Source of the DNA: Paenibacillus pinisoli
Lineage (GTDB): Bacteria; Bacillota; Bacilli; Paenibacillales; Paenibacillaceae
Length of the DNA stretch: 64,000 bases
NCBI RefSeq assembly: GCF_003605435.1
Contig: NZ_QXQB01000004.1
Coordinates: forward strand, 372,001 to 436,000
Reading direction: 5' to 3'
The position numbers and the translations under genes were made by a program. Below are positions 55,118-63,329 of the stretch, piece by piece (positions within the stretch are counted from its first letter, which is position 1; each line of letters opens with the position of its first letter). The notes under the pieces are model-generated. The model saw only the letters and a list, made by a program, of their open reading frames with translations, made no database searches and was not told the DNA's origin.

Positions 55118-55573
55118 ATGGCGGAATGGAGCGCGGCGGTAGCTGCGGCGGCATTTGTCGCTTTGGTAGCGGGATTATTAATCGGGCTTCGCATCATGCT
55201 TCGCAGGCTGGGGCAAGCGCAAGCATCGGTAGAAGCGATGCAGGCAGATCTGCACCGGCTGTCTGCAGAGATTGGGGCGGTGCTTCAGCCTGTAGAGCAG
55301 ACAGCAAAAGGCGTGCAGCAGAGTCTGGAGGCGGCAGGAGGATTGGTGCAGGCGGTACGTCAAGTGAGCGGTACGGTCGAGAGAACGTCATCGGCTGTCG
55401 AGCGTGTCGCAACAACCCTGTCCGCGTCAGCCGTCAAGCATGCGGAGCGCATTGCGGCCGGCCGTCAGCTGGATGAGGCGGCGCAATGGGCGCAGCTGGG
55501 CCTGACGGCGTGGCATTTGTGGCAGTCTAGAGGCAAAGCGGAGCCTCCTCGCGATTCCCGTGCGAATGATTGA
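55118..55573 (+). CDS. DUF948 (YtxG-like) membrane protein
   Basis: 151 residues. N-terminal helix (about 7-28) and then a long heptad-like Ala/Val/Gln-rich coil, typical of DUF948. ATG 55118 has GAGGAGG 8 bases upstream. It is followed by the YtxH gene at 55625; together they form the general-stress pair known from Bacillus. Confidence 0.85.
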   Translation: MAEWSAAVAAAAFVALVAGLLIGLRIMLRRLGQAQASVEAMQADLHRLSAEIGAVLQPVEQTAKGVQQSLEAAGGLVQAVRQVSGTVERTSSAVERVATTLSASAVKHAERIAAGRQLDEAAQWAQLGLTAWHLWQSRGKAEPPRDSRAND

Positions 55574-55624
55574 ATCAATAAGCCGAGACGAAGGGTACTC
55601 TAATGACGAAAGGAGCGATTATCG

Positions 55625-56011
55625 ATGTCAACACGTAAAGACACAAAAGGATTTTTGCTGGGCGCAATAGCGGGAGGGATTATCGGCTCCGTTACAGCTT
55701 TGCTATTCGCGCCGAAAGCAGGCAAGGAGCTGCGCCAGGATATTTCCACTGGGGCTCAGAAGGTAGGAGAAGGCACGATTAAAGCGGCCAACAAGGTTGG
55801 CGAGACAACCGGACGTATTGTAAGGGAAATCGGCGATCAGGCTTCCACGATTGCGGGCAATGTCGTCAGCAGCGTGAAGGGCCTGCGCAAGCCGGCGGAT
55901 GCGGCGGCAATTGCGACCATATCAGGCATCACTTCCGAGGAATTTGCCGAAGAAGCCATCGAAGCGGCTGTAGAAGCGGCAGAGGAAGAAGTGTCCTCCA
56001 AGCAGCTGTAA
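55625..56011 (+). CDS. YtxH-family general stress protein
   Basis: 128 residues. Gly-rich N-terminal helix GFLLGAIAGGIIGSVTALLF (8-27), then APKAGKELRQDI typical of YtxH, and a helical tail. AAAGGAGCG upstream. The pair may be sigma-B-regulated, but no such box was verified. Confidence 0.9.
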   Translation: MSTRKDTKGFLLGAIAGGIIGSVTALLFAPKAGKELRQDISTGAQKVGEGTIKAANKVGETTGRIVREIGDQASTIAGNVVSSVKGLRKPADAAAIATISGITSEEFAEEAIEAAVEAAEEEVSSKQL

Positions 56012-56032
56012 GAGGGTGGATATGGCTAAAGC

Positions 56033-56071
56033 AAAGAGCCGGCGCGGGCAGCAAGCGCTTGGCTCTTTTCC
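56033..56071 (+). terminator. terminator after ytxH
   Basis: AAAGAGCC / GGCTCTTT stem with an inner GC-rich pairing, then TTCC. Confidence 0.75.
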
Positions 56072-56193
56072 ATGCCTGGAGCTTCTTGAACCTTGTCCAT
56101 ATTTGCGTTAAGATGTAGGTACGTTTTCGATGCCGAATACATATGCTATTCTGTCTCGAAATCGGATTCCATCATCTTGTTTAAGAAAGCGGT

Positions 56194-57009
56194 GTGTTTG
56201 TGCAGCAACCGATAGCGATACTAGATTCCGGCGTGGGCGGCCTTACGGTTGTTAGGGAAGTGATGCGCCAACTGCCGCGCGAAAAAATTATTTATTTCGG
56301 AGATACGGCGCGTACTCCATATGGACCGAGAACCCCTGAAGAAGTGACACGCTTTACTAGAGAAATCGTCGATTATTTGATACAGTTTCATCCGAAGATG
56401 ATAGTCATTGCCTGCAATACCGCTACAGCGGTGGCGCTTGCCGATATTCGCGCAAGAGTTGCGATTCCGGTCGTAGGCGTCATTAACCCTGGCGCACGTG
56501 CCGCTATCGGGAGAACCAAGACGGGCTGCGTAGGCGTCATCGGCACGGAAGGCACCATCAAGAGCGGCGCGTATGAACAAGCGCTGCGCGAGCTGTCGCC
56601 TCATGTGCAGGTCGTCAGCGAGGCGTGTCCGAAGTTTGTGCCTCTGGTCGAGCAGGGCAACTTCCGCTCGATTGAGACGTATGACGTCGTAAGAGACTCA
56701 ATCTCCCACATGCGCACGTATCCCATTGATACACTCATTCTGGGATGTACGCATTATCCGTTCCTGACGGAAACGATCTCCGAAGTCATGGGAAGCGAAG
56801 TCAATCTGATCAGCTCCGCCGACGAGACAGCGAGAGAGATCAGTACGATTCTGCAAGACAAGCGCAAGCTGGCGCGGAATGACCAAGTTCCTGTGCATCA
56901 GTTTTTCTGCAGCGGAGATCCCGAAATGTTCAAGCTGATTGCTCAGCAGTGGCTTGGCGAGCAGATTGAGCTGACGCCTGTCGTCTGGCAAATTCCGAAT
57001 ATCGTATAG
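56194..57009 (+). CDS. racE: glutamate racemase
   Basis: 271 residues. DSGVGGLTV near the start, CNTATA (catalytic Cys, about 73), and GCTHYPFL (second catalytic Cys). Converts L- to D-glutamate for peptidoglycan. GTG start; the initiation site is uncertain by two codons (56194 or 56200). Monocistronic with a hairpin terminator downstream. Confidence 0.95.
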   Translation: MFVQQPIAILDSGVGGLTVVREVMRQLPREKIIYFGDTARTPYGPRTPEEVTRFTREIVDYLIQFHPKMIVIACNTATAVALADIRARVAIPVVGVINPGARAAIGRTKTGCVGVIGTEGTIKSGAYEQALRELSPHVQVVSEACPKFVPLVEQGNFRSIETYDVVRDSISHMRTYPIDTLILGCTHYPFLTETISEVMGSEVNLISSADETAREISTILQDKRKLARNDQVPVHQFFCSGDPEMFKLIAQQWLGEQIELTPVVWQIPNIV

Positions 57010-57042
57010 GCAGATTTGTGCAGCCCCAATAATGAAGCGGAC

Positions 57043-57070
57043 AGCCGTCTCCGGAAGGAGCCGGCTTTTT
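57043..57070 (+). terminator. terminator after racE
   Basis: AGCCGTCTCC / GGAGCCGGCT (9 of 10 pairs), GGAA loop, T-run. Confidence 0.85.
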
Positions 57071-57151
57071 CATTGAAGCGGACATTGATAGGACAGGCTC
57101 CCCCGAGCATAGGATGAATAAAACATCATGGCGAGAGCGGGGGAGAAGTTC

Positions 57152-58030
57152 GTGAACCAAGATTACGGTTTTGGCGATATGATGCGGGAAATTCAAGACT
57201 TGAAGGCCAAGAACCCGTTTGTTGGCGTATTCCAATACGGACAAAGCGTGTTCGGCCGCCCGCTCGTGGCGTTGTGCTGCGGCCGCGGCCAGCGGCGGAT
57301 GCATGTGAATGCTTCCTGCCATGCGAATGAATGGATCACATCGGCGCTGCTGATGAGGTTCATGACGGAGCTGTCCGGGGCTTATGCGGCAGGAGAGCGT
57401 CTGGGCGGCGAAGATGCAGGCGCACTCCTCGATACAGTGACGTTATGGGCGGCGCCAATGGTGAACCCGGACGGGGTAGAGCTCGTCCAGGGCCGGTTCG
57501 ATCACTCCCACCCTCATTATCGGACGCTGATGGAGTGGAACGGAGGGCTTGAGGATTTCAGCGGGTGGAAGGCCAATATCCGCGGCGTGGATTTGAATGA
57601 CCAATTCCCTGCCTTCTGGGAAGAGGAATGCAAGCGCAGGGCGGTCGTATCCCCTGGTCCGCGGGATTACCCGGGAGCCCATCCGCTCTGCGAGCCGGAA
57701 GCGTCGGCGCTGGCGGAGCTGACGGATCGACTCGGCTTCCATGCGGTTGTAGCGCTTCATACCCAAGGCCGGGAGATCTACTGGAACTACCGGGACTTCG
57801 AGCCTCCTCATGCCGAGACGCTTGCTGCCAGGTTAGGCGCGGCCAGCGGCTATGCGCCGGTTAAGCTGAGCGGCAGCGATGCAGGCTACAAGGACTGGTT
57901 CATCCATCGTTACCGCAGGCCCGGCTTTACGGTAGAAGCCGGCTACGGGGAGAATCCGCTGCCAGCCAGCGCATTCGATTCGATCTATGGAGAGCTTCGC
58001 CCGCTGCTGCTGGAATCGCTGAAGCTGTGA
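57152..58030 (+). CDS. M14 gamma-D-glutamyl-L-diamino acid endopeptidase
   Basis: 292 residues. Zinc carboxypeptidase fold with HANEW (zinc His and Glu), NPDGVELV, the third zinc His in ALHTQGREIYWNY and a catalytic Glu in FTVEAGYGENP. Members of this size act on wall peptides, as in ENP1. GTG 57152 has GGGGGAG 6 bases upstream; an ATG at 57128 lacks an SD. Confidence 0.88.
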   Translation: MNQDYGFGDMMREIQDLKAKNPFVGVFQYGQSVFGRPLVALCCGRGQRRMHVNASCHANEWITSALLMRFMTELSGAYAAGERLGGEDAGALLDTVTLWAAPMVNPDGVELVQGRFDHSHPHYRTLMEWNGGLEDFSGWKANIRGVDLNDQFPAFWEEECKRRAVVSPGPRDYPGAHPLCEPEASALAELTDRLGFHAVVALHTQGREIYWNYRDFEPPHAETLAARLGAASGYAPVKLSGSDAGYKDWFIHRYRRPGFTVEAGYGENPLPASAFDSIYGELRPLLLESLKL

Positions 58031-58160
58031 GCGCGGAGAGGCGGGGGGCGCAAGCGGCCGTTCCATGAGATGGCAGCACGCATGGAGCGGCCGGATAGGA
58101 GAATCGGGGAAGGCTATGTTATAATGCTGTAAAATCGGGGTTTAAGAGGGGTGGACGAAC

Positions 58161-58394
58161 ATGCGCAAGCTGCTGTCGCTGAAGCATTGGCAGAGAACCT
58201 TTGCCCTTATATTCCGGCTGCTGAAATCAAGGGATGTGCTGATCAGGGACAAGCTGCTGTTCCTTGTGCCTGTTATTGTCTATTGGGTCGTGCCGGATGT
58301 GATGCCCTTTGTGCCGATTGACGATATCGCTTTTACGATGATTATTGCGGAATGGTTTGCCCGAAGAATGGGGACGAAGTATAATATACAATAA
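58161..58394 (+). CDS. DUF1232-like small membrane protein
   Basis: 77 residues with LLFLVPVIVYWVVPDVMPFV (about 32-51), near to the DUF1232 core. Function unknown. GAGGGGTGG before the ATG. Precedes the HesB-like gene by 52 bases. Confidence 0.8.
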   Translation: MRKLLSLKHWQRTFALIFRLLKSRDVLIRDKLLFLVPVIVYWVVPDVMPFVPIDDIAFTMIIAEWFARRMGTKYNIQ

Positions 58395-58446
58395 TGAATG
58401 AAGAACTTGTTGCCAAGCAGGCAACTTAAGAGGGAGCTGGATAAGC

Positions 58447-58749
58447 ATGAAGTGCAAAATTTCCCGCAACGCGGCGAAGATGATAAAGCTTGAGCTGGAG
58501 AAGGAAGAGCATACAGGCAAGCTGCTGCGCGTCTATGTGACGCATGCGCACGGCGACCATGCCCATTACGGAATGGGGATCGACTCGCCGACCGACAAGG
58601 ACGTTGTGGTATCAACGGATAAGGATATCGACGTTATTTTGGAGAAGGACAATGATTTTCTCGACGGTATCCGCATAGATTACTTCTACGTGCCGGAAGA
58701 GGGCTTCGCGATTACGAACCCGTCCAAGGGCAACCACGGAGATCATTAA
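58447..58749 (+). CDS. HesB/IscA-like protein without the Cys motif
   Basis: 100 residues. ISRNAAKMIKLELEKEE at the start and DYFYVPEEGFAITNPSKG near the end follow the HesB/YneR pattern. The C-terminal CGC of IscA is replaced by GNHGDH, and the only Cys is residue 3, so Fe-S cluster transfer is unlikely. GGGAGCTGG is the SD. Same strand as the DUF1450 gene. Confidence 0.82.
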   Translation: MKCKISRNAAKMIKLELEKEEHTGKLLRVYVTHAHGDHAHYGMGIDSPTDKDVVVSTDKDIDVILEKDNDFLDGIRIDYFYVPEEGFAITNPSKGNHGDH

Positions 58750-58788
58750 GCACCGCTTTGCAGGCGATGGGGAATGGATTGATAGAAA

Positions 58789-59019
58789 ATGGCTACAAAC
58801 GAAATTAAAGTGTGCGAGAAATGCAAGCATATGAAGATGAAGACTTCGCTTGCCAAGCTGCAGAAGCTTGCGCCCGAGGCGGAGATCAGCCAGGTGACTT
58901 GCAAATCCTACTGCGGGCCTTGCGCCCGCTATGCCTTCGTGTTCATTAACGGCCGGTATGTGAAGGGCGCGACAGAGGATGAAGCGATAGAGAAGGCGCT
59001 GACTTATTTGAAGTCATAA
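58789..59019 (+). CDS. DUF1450 protein (YuzB-like)
   Basis: 76 residues. Metal-type Cys: VCEKCKH at the start and CKSYCGPC in the middle; the fold is thioredoxin-like DUF1450. Function unknown. The RBS is weak (GGAATGGATTGATAGAAA). A terminator follows. Confidence 0.9.
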   Translation: MATNEIKVCEKCKHMKMKTSLAKLQKLAPEAEISQVTCKSYCGPCARYAFVFINGRYVKGATEDEAIEKALTYLKS

Positions 59020-59051
59020 GGTATAGTTTATAAGAGCGAGCAACCACTGAA

Positions 59052-59084
59052 CCCAACAACCTAGATGCTGTTGGGTTTTTTACT
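59052..59084 (+). terminator. terminator after the DUF1450 gene
   Basis: AACCCAACA / TGTTGGGTT arms with a 10-base loop, then TTTTT. Confidence 0.9.
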
Positions 59085-59113
59085 TATTGCATTAAGCGGG
59101 GAAGGAGCATAGG

Positions 59114-59728
59114 ATGGATATAAAAACACCGCAGCTGCTGTATCACGGAACGACGAGCGCAACCGTTGAATCCTTCCGCAGCAAGCTGCTTCAATCGCCT
59201 TACTGGCGGCCGGGCAAGGACTTTGGGGAAGGCTTCTATACGACGATTTCCATCGCCCAGGCGCGAAGGTGGGCGCACAAGACGGCGAAGGAAGCGTGGG
59301 ACGGCGGCAAGCCTTGCGTGCTGGTCGTCGAGCTGTCCAGCATACCCTCCGATATCGAGCCAATGCTGTTCCTGTCGGATTCGCCTGCCTGGGCTTCATT
59401 CATCTACAGCCACAGAAAGCAGAACGTGAAGGGCGAAGATCCGTGCGCCGTACATCCTGATATCATTATTGGTCCCATGGCTGACAATGACACTGGAAAA
59501 ATCGTACATAAAGGCGTACAATTGAAGAAAGACGATCAGTGGTTCTACGATCAGATCACCCGGTCCCAGAAGGGACGCAAGCTGGACGCCTTGAAGCTGG
59601 GCAACCAGGTTGTATTCGGTTCCGAGCGATGGGAGTCACATCTTGTCTTATTGGGTTATTATATATATACGAGAGGAAGGTGGTTGTATGGCGACGCCGG
59701 GGACGAGAGTGAGATTAAGCGCGTATGA
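59114..59728 (+). CDS. DUF3990 ADP-ribosyltransferase-like protein, candidate toxin
   Basis: 204 residues. DUF3990 marks: LYHGTTSATVESF, GKDFGEGFYTTISIAQARRW, PDIIIGPMADNDT and LGNQVVFGSERW. The DUF3990 fold is related to ADP-ribosyltransferases that modify proteins or nucleic acids; many are toxins. GGGGAAGGAGC precedes the ATG. It overlaps the next gene by 41 bases, so the two are strictly coupled. A terminator directly upstream makes this a separate unit. Confidence 0.8.
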   Translation: MDIKTPQLLYHGTTSATVESFRSKLLQSPYWRPGKDFGEGFYTTISIAQARRWAHKTAKEAWDGGKPCVLVVELSSIPSDIEPMLFLSDSPAWASFIYSHRKQNVKGEDPCAVHPDIIIGPMADNDTGKIVHKGVQLKKDDQWFYDQITRSQKGRKLDALKLGNQVVFGSERWESHLVLLGYYIYTRGRWLYGDAGDESEIKRV

Positions 59729-59993
59729 GCGCGGCATAGCCGAGGCGCTGGTGCAAGGGTGGAATTATGAACCGTTAGCCGCCCGCGAGCTGGTGGTCGA
59801 ATACATCAAGGTTATTCGCAGATTAGGCGGATATGAGCCGTGCACCCATTATGCGGCGCTTATCGATCGGGCCAAGCGCGCCGGACACACGCCTTCCATG
59901 TGGATTCAACGCATCGTGGACATCGAGCAAGGCGAAGCGATGGACCGCGGCATCGGAGAGGAGCAAAGCCGCCATTACGTGCAGACCAAGTAA
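59688..59993 (+). CDS. small helical partner of the DUF3990 protein
   Basis: 101 residues, helical, charged (RVRLSAYERGIAEALVQGWN). Starts inside the DUF3990 gene with its own SD (GAGGAAGG, 7 bases before ATG 59688). Not recognised. Size, overlap and lack of other partners suggest an antitoxin or cofactor. A terminator follows at 60041. Confidence 0.7.
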   Translation: MATPGTRVRLSAYERGIAEALVQGWNYEPLAARELVVEYIKVIRRLGGYEPCTHYAALIDRAKRAGHTPSMWIQRIVDIEQGEAMDRGIGEEQSRHYVQTK

Positions 59994-60040
59994 GGGGCTT
60001 CGCTGGCTGCTGACGTTGCGCGGGCAGTAACATACAGGGA

Positions 60041-60089
60041 GACAAGGGGACATGCGGCAGCTGACTTAAGCATCCGCTTGTCTTTTTTT
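60041..60089 (+). terminator. terminator after the DUF3990 pair
   Basis: AGACAAG and GCGG pair with CCGC and TTGTCT across a 16-base loop, then TTTTTTT. Confidence 0.7.
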
Positions 60090-60133
60090 GTGAGGAAGAG
60101 GAGAAGGAGAGACCATTGTAACTGGGAGGCTTC

Positions 60134-61516
60134 ATGGTGGACAACGGATATCGTGCAGGAAGACGGTTTTATTACGCCGGTTTTATAATGGCAATCTGCA
60201 GCTTGATTGCGGCAGAGCTGATATGGATTCCAGCCCCGCTTCGAACGGGCGGAGGCGTGCTTTGGATTGAAATGATCGACTGGATCTATTATGTACTGGC
60301 GCTTATTCCGCTGAGCTGGGCGGCCGGTGCAGGGAGGATGCTGCTATTATCTTCCAGGGCTGCAACTCGCGGCCTGAGAGGCGCAATTATTATCATCAAC
60401 TTGGTGCTTACGGGACTGCTTATCGCTGAGGCATCAATGACCGCTATGCTGGCTGTATTGATCGCAGCAGCAGTGCTAGTCCTGGCAGATCTGCTGGCCA
60501 GCGGCAGCATGGGGCAGCCTCGCAGATCTTGGCGTACGGTCGTCTCAATCTCCGCAATGGCAGTTATCTTTGGGGTGCTGCTCATTCCGACCGGCTATAG
60601 CGTCACTTATCCCGGCATGACGCTGAACATGAACCGTTACGCGCATGTGCAAGGCGGGGCGGAAGGCGGCAGCATTGAAGGCGTGCTTGTATTCGACCGG
60701 CCTTCCGTCCTTGCAGACCGGCTGTACGGGTGGATGTTCCCGCAATATGATTTCCTGCCGATTCCGAAGGACGAGCCCCCTCTGTCGGAGACGTATGCGC
60801 AAGTGGTTGCGATGAAGACCGATGCCAATCGGGTAGCGGCGGCAATTGCTATGCAGAAGGCCGGCATCGGCAAAGGCATTGTTCCGGATGGGGTGCGAAT
60901 TGTCGCTATCCTGAAGGACAGCCCGGCAGACGGCGTGCTGCATGCGGGCGATATCGTGGATGCGGTGAACGGGCAAGAGGTGCGCAAGGTTGAGGATATG
61001 ATCAACTATATGATAGAAAACGTAAAGCCTGGGGATCAAGTGAAGCTCGCTGTCAGAAGAGCCGGAAAGCCGGCAGAGATTACAGTCCGCACCGTTCCGG
61101 CGGATCAGGACGCATCGCGTGCGGTATTCGGGGTATCCGTACAGACGGAGCCGAAGCTGGATACGCCTAGAGCGATTGCTTTTCATGAGTATATGGCGCA
61201 TGTCGGCGGACCTTCGCATGGTGCGATGCTTACGCTTGCCTTTATCGACCAGCTGGTAGAGGGCGGCGTGACGGGCGGCCTGCATGTAGCTGGGACAGGC
61301 ACGATTGAGGCGGACGGCTCGGTCGGCATGGTCGGCGGCATCCCGCAGAAGGCGTATGCGGTCAGCCGGACCGATGCCGATGTGTTTTTTGTGCCCAAGG
61401 AGGGAGAGCAGGACGCTAGAAGCGCCGCGCCGGACCTGCGGATCGTTCCGGTGGACAACATTGACGATGTGCTGGCGTGGCTGCGCGAGCATAGCAATGA
61501 AGCCCAAGGGAAATGA
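60134..61516 (+). CDS. membrane PDZ-Lon (YlbL-like) protease
   Basis: 460 residues. Five hydrophobic helices in the first 165 residues, more than the single helix of usual YlbL proteins. PDZ domain at about 250-335 (LKDSPADGVLHAGDIVDAVN). The C-terminal Lon protease domain keeps the Ser361-Lys406 dyad (GGPSHGAM; GGIPQKAYA). Probably degrades or processes proteins at the outer membrane surface. GGGAGG upstream of ATG 60134. Confidence 0.9.
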   Translation: MVDNGYRAGRRFYYAGFIMAICSLIAAELIWIPAPLRTGGGVLWIEMIDWIYYVLALIPLSWAAGAGRMLLLSSRAATRGLRGAIIIINLVLTGLLIAEASMTAMLAVLIAAAVLVLADLLASGSMGQPRRSWRTVVSISAMAVIFGVLLIPTGYSVTYPGMTLNMNRYAHVQGGAEGGSIEGVLVFDRPSVLADRLYGWMFPQYDFLPIPKDEPPLSETYAQVVAMKTDANRVAAAIAMQKAGIGKGIVPDGVRIVAILKDSPADGVLHAGDIVDAVNGQEVRKVEDMINYMIENVKPGDQVKLAVRRAGKPAEITVRTVPADQDASRAVFGVSVQTEPKLDTPRAIAFHEYMAHVGGPSHGAMLTLAFIDQLVEGGVTGGLHVAGTGTIEADGSVGMVGGIPQKAYAVSRTDADVFFVPKEGEQDARSAAPDLRIVPVDNIDDVLAWLREHSNEAQGK

Positions 61517-61579
61517 ACCTTCCCGGTGCCGAATGCCCGACTTGTTGAACACGCGCGATAAGGGGAATATTCGTCTGAT

Positions 61580-61610
61580 ATAGTTGACATCCCATGTGAA
61601 ATAGTTGACA
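61580..61610 (+). promoter_or_regulatory. 21-bp-spaced direct repeat before the GntR-SBP gene
   Basis: ATAGTTGACA occurs at 61580-61589 and 61601-61610, two helical turns apart. TTGACA lies within each; no clear -10 box was found. Fits an operator bound on one face by the regulator. Confidence 0.5.
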
Positions 61611-61652
61611 ATGAATCTGATGTCTATGTTTGAACAAATAGGAGAATTATAC

Positions 61653-63053
61653 ATGAGTCATAAATTAGAACGAGCATCCTTTCAGGAGCGGCTGGATCAT
61701 TTCGTTAATGTCATTCGCACGGAAATTGTGAACGGAATTCGGGAAGAAGGCACCTATCTGCCCGCCGAGAGCGCGCTGGCGAAGCAATTCGAGCTGAGCA
61801 ACAAGTCGATACGGAAAGGGCTGGAGCAGCTCGTCGAGGAAGGGCTTATCGTCAAGATTGACCGTGTCGGCAGCATGGTTACGCCAAGGGCGAAGGAGAC
61901 GATTACGATCAACTTCGGCTGTCCGATCAGCTTGACGACAGACTTTATGATGGACGATCTGATCGCGGCGTTCTCTAAGCGCAATCCGGGCATTCATGTC
62001 CGCCGCATTTCACTTAACCATATCAGCTACTCGCAATCCGCCGAAGAGATGATTGCGAACGGCTTGCTTGATGTTGTTGCGTTCAACAGCCCGCAATTCC
62101 AGGAATGGACGGAGGAAGGGCTCACCTCGCTGCTGGAGCCGCAGCTGTCCGACGAGCGGCTGTACCGCATTGCGGAGGAAGCCTTCGTGCATGACGGAGC
62201 GCTGTTTGCGAAGCCGGTCTCCTTCTCTCCGGTCGTCTTGTGCTATAACAAGGAGCACTTCGCGAGGGCGGGCATAGACGCCCCCGACAGCTACTGGACC
62301 TGGCAGGATCTGATTGATGCAGCGGCGAAGCTGTCGGAATCGCGCGGGAAGCCGGGCATCTACTTCCTGCCGACCTCCGAGAACCGCTATTCCGTCTTCC
62401 TGCTGCAAGGCGCAGGAAGCTATCGGGGAGGCGATCGGCCTGAGGGGCTGCTGGACGGCTTGTCGACGCTTAACAGCCTGATTGAGAACCGTTCCATCTT
62501 CCCGAATTATTGGGCGCACGGCAATGACGAGACGATTCAGCTGTTCGTCGAGGGCCAGGTGTCTATCATCCTGTGCACGTACTTTAATCTGAATGAATTT
62601 GCCCATACGACGATCGATTACGACATCTGTCCGCTGCCTGTCCTGCACAGAGGCGATCCGCAGCGCACGCTGCTGCTGTCGATCGGAATGTCGGTTGTGA
62701 AGCAGTCCAGAGTGAAGGAGGCGGCTCGCCGCTTCGTCGACTTCCTCTCGTCGGAGGAAGCGCAGGGCATGATCAGAGACAAGACGATGAGTATTCCGGC
62801 CCGCAAGGAGTCTGCCAGCCGCAGCGCGGGCGGCGCGCTCAGACTGCCGTCCAGGTATGCCATGTTCAGGGAGCTTCAACCTTCCTTCGCCTACCATAGC
62901 GATCTTGGCTTTCAGATGAAGGATCTGAGGAAGATTACAAAGTGGCTGAAGGAATATTGGTCTAATATGATCGATGAGAACGAACTGAGCAGCAAGCTGA
63001 TGGAGCTGAGCTCAGACGACCGCAAGAGCGGGCAGCCGGCAGGCATGCCCTAA
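61653..63053 (+). CDS. GntR winged-helix / extracellular-solute-binding-protein fusion
   Basis: 466 residues, no signal peptide. A GntR helix-turn-helix (about 20-85: LPAESALAKQFELSNKSIRK) is joined to a type-2 sugar-binding SBP domain (about 95-440, e.g. SPVVLCYNKEHFARAGIDAP). It thus should sense a sugar inside the cell with an SBP fold and regulate transcription. ATG 61653 has AGGAG 9 bases upstream; in-frame ATG and TTG codons from 61605 sit in the direct repeat. The MDR gene follows and is a possible target. Confidence 0.88.
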   Translation: MSHKLERASFQERLDHFVNVIRTEIVNGIREEGTYLPAESALAKQFELSNKSIRKGLEQLVEEGLIVKIDRVGSMVTPRAKETITINFGCPISLTTDFMMDDLIAAFSKRNPGIHVRRISLNHISYSQSAEEMIANGLLDVVAFNSPQFQEWTEEGLTSLLEPQLSDERLYRIAEEAFVHDGALFAKPVSFSPVVLCYNKEHFARAGIDAPDSYWTWQDLIDAAAKLSESRGKPGIYFLPTSENRYSVFLLQGAGSYRGGDRPEGLLDGLSTLNSLIENRSIFPNYWAHGNDETIQLFVEGQVSIILCTYFNLNEFAHTTIDYDICPLPVLHRGDPQRTLLLSIGMSVVKQSRVKEAARRFVDFLSSEEAQGMIRDKTMSIPARKESASRSAGGALRLPSRYAMFRELQPSFAYHSDLGFQMKDLRKITKWLKEYWSNMIDENELSSKLMELSSDDRKSGQPAGMP

Positions 63054-63071
63054 AGCGGCAATACAGCACTA

Positions 63072-63112
63072 GAACCGTCCAAGCCTATAGGCTTGGACGG
63101 TTTTTTTTCCAC
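63072..63112 (+). terminator. terminator after the GntR-SBP gene
   Basis: AACCGTCCAAGCC / GGCTTGGACGGTT with loop, then a T8 run. Confidence 0.92.
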
Positions 63113-63207
63113 AATCGAATTTGTAAGTTAGGCCTCGGGTAGAGGTTTTTTTATTTGCTATCCCTTGTACGCGCTTTCAACTTCTAGAGAATTCAGAAAA
63201 ATAGTTG

Positions 63208-63266
63208 TTGACGTCTTTGTAAAAGCGGGCTTATAATCAATACATCAGAAGTACATCAGTGATGTA
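63208..63266 (+). promoter_or_regulatory. promoter and palindrome before the MDR gene
   Basis: TTGACG (63208-63213), 18-base spacer, TATAAT (63232-63237). TACATCA-G-TGATGTA (63252-63266) is a perfect inverted repeat, and a third TACATCA begins at 63241. Position just after the start of transcription suggests repression. Confidence 0.65.
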
Positions 63267-63329
63267 TATCACTATGAAATTATTGGTAATTATCAATCAA
63301 TAGTAAATCAGAATGGAGCGGAATGCATC

